Below, piece after piece: positions 11,390 to 22,949 of a stretch of DNA of 64,000 nucleotides; the stretch's first letter is position 1, and each line of letters opens with the position of its first letter. The DNA comes from Proteles cristata cristata (lineage: Eukaryota; Chordata; Mammalia; Carnivora; Hyaenidae). The stretch is from the NCBI GenBank assembly GCA_017311185.1, contig JAESUZ010003490.1, positions 372,001 through 436,000 on the forward strand. The letters run 5' to 3'. The notes below the pieces were generated by a model. The model did not search any database, was not told where the DNA came from, and was given only the letters and a program-made list of their open reading frames with translations. The translations under genes and the position numbers were made by a program.

Positions 11390-11930
11390 TAATAATTATA
11401 GCTGATATTTCCTAGGTACTTAGTATATGCCAAGCACTGTCCTTGTGGCTTTAAATTTATTACTTCACTGAGACAGATACCATATGTTTTCACTCATATG
11501 TGGAACAGGAGAAACTTAACAGAGGACCATGGGGATGTGGAAGGGGAAAAAAGCAGTTAAGGAGAGGGAGGGAGGCAAACCATAAAAGACTCTTAAATAC
11601 TGAGAGCAAACTGAGGGTTGATGGGAGTGAGGGAGAGGGGAAAATGAGTGATGGGCATGAAGGAGGGCACTTGTTGGGATGAGCACTGGGTGTTGTATGG
11701 AAAACAACTTGATAATAAATTATAAAAAATAAATAAATTTATTACTTCACTGAAAAGTTCCAACTAACCTGTGTGAATGATATTATCCTTACCACCACAA
11801 GCCCCCATTTTACAGATGGATAAATTGAAGACTAGAGGAGTAACTTGTCTAAAGTCACATGGAGAGTAGTGATGATTGAGACTTAAACCCAAGTTTGTCT
11901 AATATTAAAACCCATGTTATTATTCATGGA
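11390..11930 (-). mobile_element. MIR SINE, antisense, split by a young L1
   Basis: Left part 'cttagtatatgccaagcact' (about 11,420-11,439) and right part 'cccattttacagatggataa' with 'gtctaaagtcacatggagag' (11,805-11,875) form one antisense MIR. An L1 3' fragment at 11,472-11,734 interrupts it. Confidence 0.8.
11472..11734 (+). mobile_element. 5'-truncated young L1 inserted in MIR
   Basis: 263 bp of L1: the end of ORF2 ('gacagataccatatg'), the G-rich 3'UTR and the terminal 'gataataaattataaaaaa' tail. Exact 19-bp target duplication 'aaatttattacttcactga' lies at 11,453-11,471 and 11,735-11,753. The frames at 11,500-11,682 and 11,516-11,707 are 3'UTR noise. Confidence 0.95.
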
Positions 11931-11934
11931 ACTT

Positions 11935-13150
11935 TATTGTCACCTAGCAAACACCACCATTGATGCCAAATAGGCTCTGCTTCAGAGCAGATGGGGGAAG
12001 AGTTGGCCCTCATTTCATCCCAGTGGAGAAAGAAGAAATAGAAATTGAATTACGTTATCCTCTACTGAAAGGTTCTTTCCCCCCAACTTAATTATATGAA
12101 AGTTAGGTCACATTCTGTTGTAAGAGAATGGACTCATTCAACCTTAGACCTACACTGGGAGAGGGATCAAGGGGATCATTCCCTGAGGCTCTGGATAATA
12201 TGTCATCCACATTACAAAGGGGGATACCGTGTTGGCTTTTACATAGGGTTTCTGATTTAAGGTAACCATACAACCTGGTTTGTCAAGAGTGGTCATTGTG
12301 CCTGTTAACCTGGTATAATTATTAATAGCTCTATCTTCACTCTGGAGTTGTAAGAGTTAAGATAATCAACTATATGGCCACTCTACTGAAGGTCAGGCTA
12401 GCCAAGGAGGTTGTAACAGTTCCCAGTACCATCACTTTGGGTGAGATTTCTGCCTTACAGGGAGTTGCAGCTAAGCATCTGGACCACTAGGTTTCTCCAG
12501 TTCTGTTCCTTCACAACCTGGCAGAATAAATAATGCCTTAGGGATGTGGACCCTTCCCGTTAAACCAAATGACTACTGGTGTTCTTGGCTGCTCCAGAGA
12601 CAATGACGTCAGGTGCTCTTCTTGGCATTTTGAGGGGATGATCTTAGGGTAGTAGAAGAGGAGAGGCTGTACTCATCCATGAAGCCAGAAGATTTGGGAA
12701 TGGTCTAAACACTTCAGTCCCAAGAAATCCCATTGAAATCAGTCATGTGCTGAGTCCCATGAAAGGAGACACAGATTGAGTCCTGGCACTGGAAGGCTCC
12801 TTAATGAGTCATTTTTGAAGCCCTCCTTTGTATAGGAAAGAATGTACCTATACTGGAAGAGTTACTAGTAGTCATTGAAGTTTCCTTACCAAAAATTAAA
12901 AATTGTGTAAAATAGTACTTATCTTGGGTAGCCTCTTAATTTGGCAAACTTTGATTACTGATGATTTGAAGGATTTTTTTTTCTCATGCAATTTATTTAG
13001 AAGATATTTGTTGAGTACCTACAAGAGGCTGGGTCACTGGGTTCAGGGATGTGATTCTGAGAAATAGAAACTGCAGTAAGGTAATGTTATTCTTGCTCAT
13101 AAAGCTCATCCTCATGATCCAGTGTGATGTGCCACTTAAGCAAATCTTTT
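11935..13150. other. Unassigned DNA
   Basis: No ORF of note and no repeat I can name with confidence. A perfect 8-bp CRE palindrome (tgacgtca) lies at 12,604-12,611. 12,990-13,030 weakly resembles MIR. Confidence 0.4.
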
Positions 13151-13152
13151 TA

Positions 13153-13381
13153 TTTAAAAATATTTTTTTAATGTTTTATTTATTTCTAGGAGAGACAGAG
13201 AGAGAGACAGCGTGAGCAGGGGAGGGTCAGAGAGAGAGGGAGTCACAGACTCTGAAACAGGCTCCAGGCTCTGGGCTGGCAGTCAGCACAGAGCCTGATG
13301 CGGGGCTCAAACCCATGAACCGCGAGATCATGACCTAAGCGAAAGTCAGACACTTAACTGACTAAGCCACCCAGACTCCCC
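13153..13381 (-). mobile_element. Young CAN-SINE, antisense
   Basis: Carries the young-subfamily marks 'tttctaggag' and 'ggctggcagtcagcacagag'. Exact 15-bp duplication 'aagcaaatcttttta' lies at 13,138-13,152 and 13,382-13,396. Confidence 0.97.
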
Positions 13382-13677
13382 AAGCAAATCTTTTTAAACA
13401 CCCCCAATAAAACTGCATATTGTTTGTGGAAACATTCATCTATAATAAAAGCACAGAACATGCAAGGGAATGATCAACAACTCTTGGATATCAGTTAACC
13501 TTAGGGAGATTGGGAGTGAAGAAAAGGGACAGGCCTGGCTTTAGCTGTGTTGGAAGAATTTTATTTCAGAGAGAAAAAGAAAGGGAAGGAGGGAGAGAGA
13601 AGGCGCACTGGCAAGAGAGCAGGCTGAAACAAGAATGGCAACATTTCAATATCTAAATTTTAAAATGTGATCAGTGA

Positions 13678-14169
13678 GCATAGGAGCACATGTACCCCAA
13701 TGTTCATAGCAGCACTCTCAACAATAGCCAAAACATGGAAAGAGCTTAAGTGTCCATCAGCTGACGAATCGATCAGGAAAATGTGGTTTATCTATACGAT
13801 GGAATACTACATGGCAATGAGAAAGAATGAAATCTGGCCAGGTGTAGCAACATGGATGAACCTTGAGGGTGTTATGCTGAGTGAAATAAGTCAGGCAGAG
13901 AAGGACAGATACCATACATGTGCATTTGCACGTATTGGAGGATTAGGAGGATCTTAAAGGAAGACCGTGGGGGAGAAGAAGGGGAAAATGGCGGGGGAGA
14001 GGGAGAGAAGCAAACCATGAAAGACTCTTGAATGATGAGAACAAACTGAGGACTGATGGGTGGGGCGGGGGGAGGAGGGATGGGCATGGAGGAGGGCACT
14101 TGGGATGAGCACTGGGTGTTATATGGAAACCAACTTGACAATAAACTATTTGTAAAAAAAATTTTTTTT
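13678..14169 (+). mobile_element. 5'-truncated L1: ORF2 C-terminus plus 3'UTR
   Basis: About 490 bp. An open stretch at 13,667-13,957 encodes the ORF2 C-terminal end ([15 protein letters not shown] ... IYTMEYYMAMRKNE), then the G-rich 3'UTR and a 'caataaactatttgtaaaaa' tail. Flanks share 'aatgtgat(c/a)agtga' near 13,664 and 14,170. It is non-coding in practice, since it lacks the endonuclease and RT domains. Confidence 0.92.
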
Positions 14170-14518
14170 AATGTGATAAGTGATATCACTTTCTGTACTT
14201 TTCTAAATGTTTGAAATATTTTGTAATGAAACACTTTTTAAAATTCCACAGCTGCTTCTGAGGAAGGTGGGTCTATTAAAACAGATGTCCCTTCGGAAGG
14301 ACAAAGATCTATCCAACAAGGAGGTAATGAAGAAATATGGAGGGAGGAAGAGGGGCCAGTGAAAAAGGATGAAGCTGGGTCCTCATGGGGTCATGAGGTC
14401 TTTGAAAAATCCCCAAGTATGGTTTGGCTATTTCATTAAAAGTGGTATCTGAAGGGAAGTTGAAGTTGTCTGTATGTGGCTCTAATATAAACCTCTCCAT
14501 CTACTCACACACATGGTG
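14170..14518. other. Unassigned DNA
   Basis: No gene or named repeat seen between the L1 tail and the LTR. The 63-aa minus frame at 14,309-14,500 has no recognisable features. Confidence 0.4.
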
Positions 14519-14749
14519 TGCACTGTAATACCTAAATCTAATTGATTCCATTTCCGATTAAACCTCCATCTTGAGAGAGAACTAGGCACGAACCCAGTCC
14601 CAGGTTCTGCCCTTAGTTACTTCCCTAGCAACGGCAACAGACAATCAGTTTAAAAAGGTGCCTATATCCCAAGACGTTCTTGTTGGCAGTTTGCAGTCAG
14701 GCCAGATGGGCCAAACCAATTGGGTGCTGACAAGACAGCCTGTTCCTAT

Positions 14750-14774
14750 CAGGAGGCTGCCAGGAGGCTGCCAA
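14750..14774 (+). repeat. 11-bp direct repeat in LTR U3
   Basis: 'caggaggctgc' occurs twice back to back, about 35-55 bp upstream of the TATA-like box. Confidence 0.85.
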
Positions 14775-14805
14775 GCTGGAATGCCCCAAATTCCACTGTA
14801 AGCAC

Positions 14806-14896
14806 AATAAAAAGCCCTGCGATCACGAGTTCGGGGCTCCATATCATCACCGTTGCGTCGGGGTGCATTGGAGTCCCTGCTCAAGCTTGTAATAAA
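14806..14896 (+). promoter_or_regulatory. LTR TATA-like box and poly(A) signal
   Basis: TATA-like AATAAAAAG at 14,806-14,814 and AATAAA at 14,891-14,896. Spacing of about 80 bp allows a short R region. Function is inferred from position in the LTR. Confidence 0.55.
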
Positions 14897-14970
14897 GACC
14901 CTTTTGTACTTGCCTCAGTGTTGGCTCCTTGGGGGTCTCAGGGAACTCACGAATGGGGCGAAACATGCAC

Positions 14971-17270
14971 TTTTTTTTTTTTTTAAAGCTGAGGAAGCTG
15001 TCGGATTCTTATTCAGGTGACTCTGGTGTAGAGAGAACAGCACAGTAGGTACAGGATTGAAAACCCACTCAGACTCCAGTGGAAGCAAAAGTTGAGAACC
15101 AAGGTTGACTAAAAGGATCTACGTCTTGAGAGGTTCTCAGAAAATTTGTAGAGAGTTTTGGAATTTCACAGGGCAGGGCATTAGGGAGAGGAGACTTAAG
15201 GACAGGGAGACTTCAGAGGACTCTGGGTAAAATTATTTCTCACATGGATGAGGTGGGAATGAGTACATCCTGCAACCACAGATTTTATAAGGGAGACTCT
15301 AGGAGAAAATAAGGTGGGGAGGGGAGAGGAAATGTGAGGGAGATACAAAGAAGGAAGTAAAAATACAAGCGGATGTGCTAGGAATTTCTGGAGAAGCCCA
15401 TGGGGATCTCCGAGGTCTCATTGAATGACACCGGGAAGAGAAACAGGCACCCAGCTGATGCTTTCATTTGTCTAAGAACATCCCCAGGTCCTGATGGAAC
15501 CTGCTGAGCAGTAGAGGATGTTCAGTGCACTCCAAACATATTCACGAGTTCTGCAATGTGATGGTATTGCAGTGTGATGGTGTCCCATCCAACTTTCTCC
15601 TGCCTTTTGAACTGTGGGGCACCAGTAATCTCACGAGAAGTCCTGCTTGCAAGGCTGTGGTTGTCACCATAAAGTGGGCTGGGGCCTGTAGTCCCTTTAA
15701 CAACACAGGCAGGAAGGTAGTAACCTAAAAAAGGCAAAGGTTGGGGAGTTATATTTTGCCACCTGCTGCAGTCACTGACCAAACTTTAATCCTTTTATTT
15801 TCTAGGTCTTGTATTAACTTGGGTCATGTAGCAACTTATTTCCTAGACAGGAAGGATTTGATGCAGAGGGGATGGGGTTAGGGGTGAGGCAGGGGGGAGC
15901 AGGGAGGGGAAGGCAAGGGCCCGGAAGAGTGTAAAGGAGGAGAAGCAAACAGGTTTCTTGGAAATGAAACTGCTTCCAATAAAGAACAGCCTGATGTGAT
16001 AAGCGCGAAGTAATCAGAAACAGACAGCTCACATTTCCCTGGAAGTGGAGAGCCAAACAGCAACTGGATTTTGACTGTTTCCAGATTGTTGTATCTGCCC
16101 AAGTCCTTCCCCAGCCTTCTCCAAAGGCTCCCCACTGACCCTATGGCAAAGAGTGCAAAGCCTTGGAAACAGTGAGCTCTTCTTCCTCCACCTCCCCCAA
16201 ATTATTATTCCTATCAACACTATAATTCAGGAGTGGAAGGTCTCCTTGCTCAGGCTACCCCTCCTTCCCAACGTCCCTCACCACCTCTCTGTGCTCCCCA
16301 CAGCTACTTCCCTAAATCATCCAGCTCAGAAAGAACTGTTCACATACTTGCCATTCATCCTTTTGCTGTGTGGAGGGTTTGTCTGATTCTAAGAGACAGA
16401 AGGTGAGTGACATCTCCAGTTTCCCACAGCTCACTGTGAGAGGGCTTCATCTGATAGCCTTGTTCGAAAGAGTCAGTTTTAGGATTTGCTGTTGGATCAA
16501 ACAGCTTATTCTTCTCACTCCCTCCTAACCCTTAGTTTTGGCTGTTCTCCTCCTAAGCAGGATCCCCGGAGCTTTCCAAAGCTTGTACCGACACACAGTC
16601 TGACTTCTTGCATCATCAAAAGACTGCAGTTTCTGAAACCTGGCAGGAGCACTCTGTTTTTTTGGCAGCTGGAAAAGGGAAAGAACAGATCTCTAAGAAG
16701 AAAGTGGGACCTTGAGATCAGTGGACCTGGAGGAATAGGCAGGCTGTTAACCCAGAGCTTTTCCTTATTCCTGAGAACAGCATCAAGGCCAATTTCAGAG
16801 CACAGATAGCTGTGCAAAGGCAACAATGATGATCTGACACTTCAACTAAAGCCTAGTTGAGGAAATGAAGAAAATAAGAAAGTCAGTTATGCAACTTTCC
16901 AACATGTTAGCCGGAGACCAAATCTGGGCACTGGTCCCTCCATGGGCTGTCGTCTTGTGATCCAAATGGGCTCTGGGCTTCCTAGCCCTGGAAGTAACTT
17001 AGTGGAACATGATCTCTCCTTTACTTTAACTTGTCATGGAGCCCAGCACAACAACATTGAGTTCAGATTGTGCGGGGACCCTGGGGTGGCTGTTTGCAAG
17101 AATCGAAGACATGATTTGTGGTCTAACAGGAGAGGATGGGCACATTTTGTGATTTACAGTTTAGCTTAGACTTACAAGGTGTACAGTTGACTGCCAATTA
17201 ATATAGCAAAAGCACGGTACAAAGCAGTCTGTCTGATACTTGGAGAAATTTTATACAAGATTCTTATCCA
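14971..17270. other. Unassigned, possibly unique DNA
   Basis: Begins with a T run, then 2.2 kb with no repeat I can name. Frames of 62-107 aa occur (15,522-15,782 -, 15,814-16,056 -, 16,486-16,809 +, 16,515-16,826 -). None has a recognisable domain, and opposite-strand frames overlap, so I do not call genes. A conserved exon or regulatory block here cannot be excluded by eye. Confidence 0.4.
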
Positions 17271-17400
17271 TTAAAATTTAAGCTCTATTAGGTCAGGGAT
17301 TTTGATATGTTGTATTTCCTATCATATTCCTAATGCCAAGAGTACTTTCTGGGGATACCGAACATATTAGATACTCAATTAATTCTGTTGAATGATCATA
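17270..17400 (+). mobile_element. L2 LINE 3' end
   Basis: 'aagctctattaggtcaggga' through 'tactcaattaattctgttga' follows the L2 3' terminus ('...ggcagggact...ctcaataaatatttgttgaa'). Confidence 0.65.
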
Positions 17401-17701
17401 TCTATTCCAGAACCAAATCTTCCTTTCTATTAAGTTCTGGTTAGAAATCTTTCCTAAATTTTTATAAGTTTACTGGCACCCTAAAGATAAGAGCAAAATT
17501 TAAATTTTGTTTAGTGACTCAGGGCTTGATTCCAACTTAATTACGTTGTTATAAGAAGAAGGTAGCTCTCATCAGATATGATTGAGATATGTGTCTGATT
17601 GCCCCTATTTGCCCCTCTGCTATATTAACTTGAATGTGCTGAGTTCTTCTGTTATATTTGTGTTGTTTTGCTGTATCCTCTTTGAAGGGTAAATTATGGT
17701 T

Positions 17702-17705
<4 letters not shown>

Positions 17706-17748
<43 letters not shown>
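17706..17748. repeat. (TG)n microsatellite
   Basis: Uninterrupted run of about 21 TG units. It is the longest CA/TG array in the window. Confidence 0.97.
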
Positions 17749-17750
<2 letters not shown>

Positions 17751-17879
17751 ATTCTTTGAGCATCTGCCTATAACCTCCTGAGTTCTGATTTGCTGCTTTG
17801 AATCTATGACCTGGAACGGCCAATTTGGTGCAAAAAAAGTACAGACCTTGGGGATTCGGTTTGGTTTTTCCTCCTAACT

Positions 17880-17990
17880 CTCTGTATGTGTAACTGGACA
17901 AGCTGATTAACCCTTGTGCTCTCTATTCTGATCTGGAAGTCAGGAATAAAAATACTTTGCTAGTTATCGTGAGAACTTAAAAAAAATAAC
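17880..17990 (+). mobile_element. MIR SINE fragment
   Basis: 'ctggacaagctgattaaccc' and 'gatctggaagtcaggaataa' match the MIR centre in order. It is diverged. Confidence 0.5.
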
Positions 17991-18586
17991 TCATGTGTAA
18001 GTCTGATGCCAAGGAACTCACAAGCCCATGAAAACAAAATATAATTATTTTATATAAGGATTTCTCCCACATCCCTCCCACCCAGTACTCAGCACCTCTT
18101 AGCCAATCCCCTGCTATGTCTTCAGGCTTTCCAAGGCTCTTCTGCAGCTCCAACCTCGCTTGCTATGTATGCTGCTCTTAAAATAATACCTCAACACTGT
18201 TGTAGACACTTAGGTGAGCTCCAGCGTGTACACCAAGGAGCTGCTTCCAGATGATCCTGGATATCAGTGGGCTAGAACGCTGCTTGGTTCTGTGCAGAAG
18301 GAAGAAGGAAAGCTTTCTCCCCAGATGAGCAGCTCCTGAGGTGCAAAATAGCCCTACCTATGTTCAGAGTCTCACAAAGTTCTCCCTGAAGGACTCAGAC
18401 AGCTTCTGTGCACTATTTCTTGTCTGGAGTTCTGCTGTCTGTCATAAAAGAACAGCTCCATCAGTTTCTGGCCTTTACCCTGCTAACGCTGGCCGTGTAC
18501 TCCCAGCCAGGGGGGAGCTCTGTGGGAGTGGGCGCCATTCCATCTGCTCTATACACATCCACTCTCTCCTTGGTTCTTTCTTCCTG
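17991..18586. other. Unassigned DNA
   Basis: No named repeat. Two overlapping + frames (18,341-18,637 and 18,408-18,665) run into the next SINE and end in SINE-derived residues, so neither is credible as a gene. Confidence 0.4.
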
Positions 18587-18601
18587 GAATCAGACTTTTT
18601 T

Positions 18602-18831
18602 TTTTTTAATTTTTTTAAATGTTTTATTTATTTCTAGGAGAGAGAGAGAGAGAGAGACAGCGTGAGTAGGGGAGGGTCAGAGGGAGAGGGAGTGACAGAC
18701 TCTGAAACAGGCTCCAGGCTCCGAGCTGGCAGTCAGCACAGAGCCCGACGCGGGTCTCGAACCCACGAACTGCGAGATGATGACCTAAGCGAAAGTTGGA
18801 CGCTTAACCGACTAAGCCACCCAGGCTCCCT
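18602..18831 (-). mobile_element. Young CAN-SINE, antisense
   Basis: Young-subfamily marks are present. Exact duplication 'gaatcagactttttt' lies at 18,587-18,601 and 18,832-18,846. The + frame 18,662-18,904 is its antisense shadow. Confidence 0.97.
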
Positions 18832-18849
18832 GAATCAGACTTTTTTAAA

Positions 18850-19495
18850 GTATGAGTTACAGAATCCAGACTGTGACATACATGGGGTGAAAGAAGAGTA
18901 CTAGGAACAAGACAAAAACCATCAGTTCTAAAAGGTATCTGAACTGAAAAGCATCTGTAAGAGGGGCCAAATGACAATAATAATGGAGTCTCTGTGTTAG
19001 ATGAATGAATCCTTGTTGTAACTACTCACAGCCATCACATACCTCTCCTTCTTAGCACGCGAATGGTTGAAATCTAGGTGGGTGATTGATAACGTGGCAA
19101 CTGTGTCACCCCGTGATAGCTCCCTGAGGGTAGAGACTGTGCCTGCTTCTGTTGATCATGTTAAGAAAGATCATCAAAAACTTAGAAATAAGGCATAAAG
19201 CATGGCTACATTCTTTCAAGTACACACAGAGAATTATGTAATAAGCCTGTCCACGGGACCCTGATTATCATTTCATTGACTATTTACCATTAATTAGGGG
19301 CTAGACTTTGTAAAGTTAGGACTTAACTTGTAGAAAACTGATTTTACATAACCGACTTTATCCAATAGAGGAGAGTATTATTACAAACGTATGGTTTTGT
19401 TGTATTGTAAGAATTAACTGGTTTTGTATCCAATTTAGCAGTTTTACTTCAGCATTTTTTCCTGATTTCCTTAAAATGTAAATTTTAATGTAAAA
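18850..19495. other. Unassigned DNA
   Basis: No gene or recognisable repeat; AT-rich towards the right. Confidence 0.4.
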
Positions 19496-19499
19496 ATAC

Positions 19500-21600
19500 A
19501 TTTACATTATGTGTATGTAAAATAAACATAACACAAAATTTACCACCTTTAAAAAAAATCTTTTTATGTTTATTTTTGAGAGAGAGAAAAAGAGAGGAGG
19601 GGAGAGGCTGAGAGAGAGGGAGACAGAATCCAAAGCAGGCTCCAGGCTCTGTGCTGACAGAGCGGGGCTCAAGCCCACAAACCGTGAGATCATGACCTGA
19701 GCTGAATTCGGATGCTTAACCGCCTGAGCCACCCAGGTGCCCTAAAATTTACCATCTTTAAAAGTACAGTTGAGTGTTATTAAATATACTCAAAATGTTG
19801 TGCAGCCATCACTACCATCCGTCTTCAGAACATTTCTTATAAAACTGAAATTCTATACACATTAAACAATAACTTCCTATTACCCTTTACAAAACTCCCA
19901 TCAAAGCGCCATTTTGTTTTCTGTCTCTATGAATGTAATTACTCTAAGCATACCCCATTTAAGTGGAATCATGCAGTATCTGTGTTTTTTTGTGACTGGT
20001 TTATTTCACTTAGCATAAAATCCTCAGGGTTCATCCACGTTGTAGCACATATCAAATTTCTTTCTTTTTAATGCTGAATAATATTCTATTGTATGCGTAT
20101 ACTACATTTAGGTTATATTTTCATTTCTTGATGAACACTGAGTTGCTTCCATGTCTTAGCTGTTGTAAATAATATTGCTGTGAACATTGGTGTACAAATA
20201 TCTTCTCCAGGCTCCTTTAAAGTCTTTTGGTTATATAACCAGAAGTGAAATTACTGAAAATAGATATGTATGTAGATATGTACACATTTCTTTAGTTTCT
20301 TTCATTAATGTTTTATCGTTTTTATTGCACAAGTCTTTCACAACCTTGGCTAAGTTAATTCCTAATTATATTTTTGATGCTAACATAAATGGCTTTTCAG
20401 GTAATTTTTTAGTGTATAGAAATGCAACTGATTTTCATTTGTTTCTTTGTTTTGTTTGATCTTGTATCCTGCTACTTTGCTGAACACATTTATCAGTTCT
20501 AATAGCTTTTTTTGCACGTAGAATCTATAGGGTTTTTTTTTTCATGTAAGTCATATTATCTAAACACAGATGATTTTATTTCTTCCTTTCCTATTTGGAT
20601 GTGTTTTATTTCTTTCTCTTGCTTAGTTGTTCTGGCCAGGACTATTCAGTAGTATGTTAAATAAAAGTGGTGAGTGTGGGCATCCTTGCCTTGTTCTTGA
20701 TCTTAGAGGGAAAACTTTCAGGCTTCCACCACTGAGTATGATGTTTGCAGTTGGTTTTTCATATTTGGCTTTTATTATGTGAAAGTAGTTTACTTCTATT
20801 ACTAGCTCTTTTGCATGTTTTTGTCATGAAAACTGTTTAATTGTGTCAAATACTTTGTCTACATCAATAAGATGATTGTATGTTTTTCCTCCTTCATTCA
20901 CATCATCATCACATTCACATCAGTTAATGTGTTTTATATTGATCATTTTTTGTATGTTGAACCATTCTTGCATTCCAGAAATAAATTCCACTTGATCATG
21001 GTATATCATCCTTTCAATATACTGCGGAGTTTGGTTTGTCAGTATTTTGTTAAGGAATTTTTCATCAATGTTCATAAGGGCTATTGGTCTTTTATTGTAG
21101 TGTCTTTATCTGGCTTTGGTGTCAGGATAATTCTGGCATCATAGAATGAATTAGGAATGTTCTCTCCTCTTCAAATTTTTGGAAACATTAGAGAAGGGTT
21201 GGTATTAGTTTCTCAAATGTTTGGTAGAATTTACTAATCATCAGTCCAGGGCTTTTCTTTGTTGGGAGGTTTTTGATTACTGATTCAATCTCCTTACTAG
21301 TTTGGGCTATTCATATTCTCTATTTCTTCATCATTTAGTTTTTGTAGGTTTTATTTCCAGGAATTTGTCCATTTTATCTCGGTTATCCCATTTTTTTGGT
21401 GCACAATTGATCATAGTGCTTTCTTATAATCTTTTTTATTTCTATGGAATCAGTAGTAATATCACCACTTTTATTTCTGATTTTAGTAACTTGAATCTTC
21501 TTTTTTCTAAGTCCATCTACCTAATTATTTGTCAATTTTGTTGATCTTTTCAAAGAACCAACTTTTGGTTTTGTTGATTTTCTCTATGTAACCCATGTTA
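19500..21600 (-). mobile_element. Old L1 (L1M-type): 3'UTR and ORF2, antisense
   Basis: Starts in the old L1 3'UTR ('aaaatttaccacctttaaa', 'catcactaccatccgtcttc') and passes the ORF2 C-terminal region ('gtggaatcatgcagtatctg', 'ccatgtcttagctgttgtaa'). It then runs through the RT region ('atccttgccttgttcttgat', 'aatgaattaggaatgttctc', 'cagggcttttctttgttggg') and ends at 'caaagaaccaacttttggtt' (21,552-21,571). All frames carry many stops. + frames 20,187-20,459, 20,872-21,144 and 21,302-21,544 are antisense shadows. Confidence 0.85.
19553..19743 (-). mobile_element. CAN-SINE, antisense, in L1M 3'UTR
   Basis: Reversed SINE ending 'gagccacccaggtgccct'. Near-exact duplication 'aaaatttacca(c/t)cttta' lies at 19,535-19,551 and 19,744-19,760. 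It inserted at nearly the same L1M 3'UTR position as the SINE at 8,409. Confidence 0.94.
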
Positions 21601-22588
21601 TAGAATAAACAAAATACACTTTACTAAGTTGTTAATCTAAGCATAAATATATACGTACAATATACATATAATATAAAAGGAATATATAGTGTTGTTTCAG
21701 TATTAATTTGTACTCTCTCATTAAGAAATTGGTGAAACTCTTACTCAGTTGTAGGTTAGGGAAATGCCTCTGACTTGCGCTATTCTAGATTCTTTCTCTT
21801 CCTGACCTTGTTCATGGGTTGAATAGCCCACTGATCTTGTTCTTCATCTTAACATTTTTGATCTGTATGTTACTATTTCCTACTTCTATCAGTGACTTTA
21901 TATAAAATGCAGAAAATTCTCAGTTTCTCTGTGTGCAACTGATGGAAGTACAGATTTTGTGTGTTGACAGTATTTTTGTAGTTTCAGTTGCTACTCTGAT
22001 GCTAAAATGTGGAATTCTAGAGGAGGAGCTCACCTTCAAAATAGTAAAATGCCAGCTGCAGCTGTTGCATTTTTTTAATACAGTTTAAAAACCTGCCACC
22101 TCCAGCGTTCATCTGCCTCTACTTGTCACGCATAAATTACTTCAGAAACAATACATCTCTTCTTGTGTTTTGTTTCTGCTAAAACTGCTCCCTCGCCATC
22201 ATAGTTTTCTCTGCTTTGTGCTTTAGAAAGTTAAGGGTTGTTGGGTACCTCCATGGCATTTGTTGGGAGACAGCAGCATTTAGGATGGGCCTGTCTTGAA
22301 AATCTCTCTCTTAAGGGGTAGAGACTCTTACTGCAAACACATTAAACATTTCTGTAGGTGACAAAGTGTCCAGGGACTTGCTACTTAGTCATCTATGTCT
22401 GTATGAGATGCCCTTGGACATACTCACTCTTTTGATGGTGTGGAGGTCTTTTGTATTCATCTCAGTCTCTTTAGCTGTTTACCAGTTCAGTGACCTCTGT
22501 GCAACTTAACTATTATGTCATATCGTTCAGGGTGATATGGCGTAAGGATATGGACAAGGGAATAGTTGCCTAAAGAAGATGAGCTTAT
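21600..22588. other. Unassigned DNA
   Basis: No gene or named repeat; AT-rich at 21,640-21,690. Confidence 0.4.
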
Positions 22589-22600
22589 AAACTGGGTTTT

Positions 22601-22634
22601 TTTTTTTTAATTTTTTTAATGTTTTATTTATTTC

Positions 22635-22668
<34 letters not shown>

Positions 22669-22840
22669 CGTGAGCAGGGGAGGGTCAGAGAGAGAGGGAG
22701 TCACAGACTCTGAAACAGGCTCCAGGCTCTGAGCTGGCAGTCAGCACAGAGCCCGATGCGGGGCTCGAACCCACGAACAGCGAGATCATGACCCAAGCAA
22801 AAGTCGAACACTTAACCGACTAAGCCACCCAGGCGCCCCA
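22601..22840 (-). mobile_element. Young CAN-SINE, antisense
   Basis: Young-subfamily copy with intact head ('gccacccaggcgcccc'). Exact duplication 'aaactgggtttt' lies at 22,589-22,600 and 22,841-22,852. Confidence 0.97.
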
Positions 22841-22949
22841 AAACTGGGTTTTAAATAAAGATGCTATTGAGGAAGCATGCTGGTGAAAAAGAAGGAGGAG
22901 GCCTTTTAGAAAATTATAGTTTAGGCAGAGATACCAGGATATCTGCTTT

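Larger units (their letters stand above)
14524..14965 (+). mobile_element. Solo endogenous-retrovirus LTR
   Basis: 442 bp beginning TGTAATACC and ending GGGCGAAACA, i.e. the TG...CA ends of a retroviral LTR. It is bounded on both sides by the same 5-mer 'tgcac' (14,519-14,523 and 14,966-14,970). A TATA-like 'aataaaaag' lies at 14,806-14,814 and a polyadenylation signal AATAAA at 14,891-14,896, placing U3, R and U5 in the + direction. No gag, pol or env sequence is adjacent, so this is the product of LTR-LTR recombination. The overlapping frames 14,645-14,884 (-) and 14,720-14,986 (+) are LTR-internal. Class is uncertain: the gammaretrovirus-like layout suggests ERV1, but a 5-bp duplication also occurs in other groups. 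Confidence 0.88.

Noticed and set aside
14524..14965. Provirus with coding regions
   Set aside because: Only one LTR and no gag, pol or env sequence on either side; the duplication shows the locus is a solo LTR.
16486..16826. Overlapping 107-aa (+) and 103-aa (-) frames
   Set aside because: Mutually antisense, with no recognisable domain on either strand.
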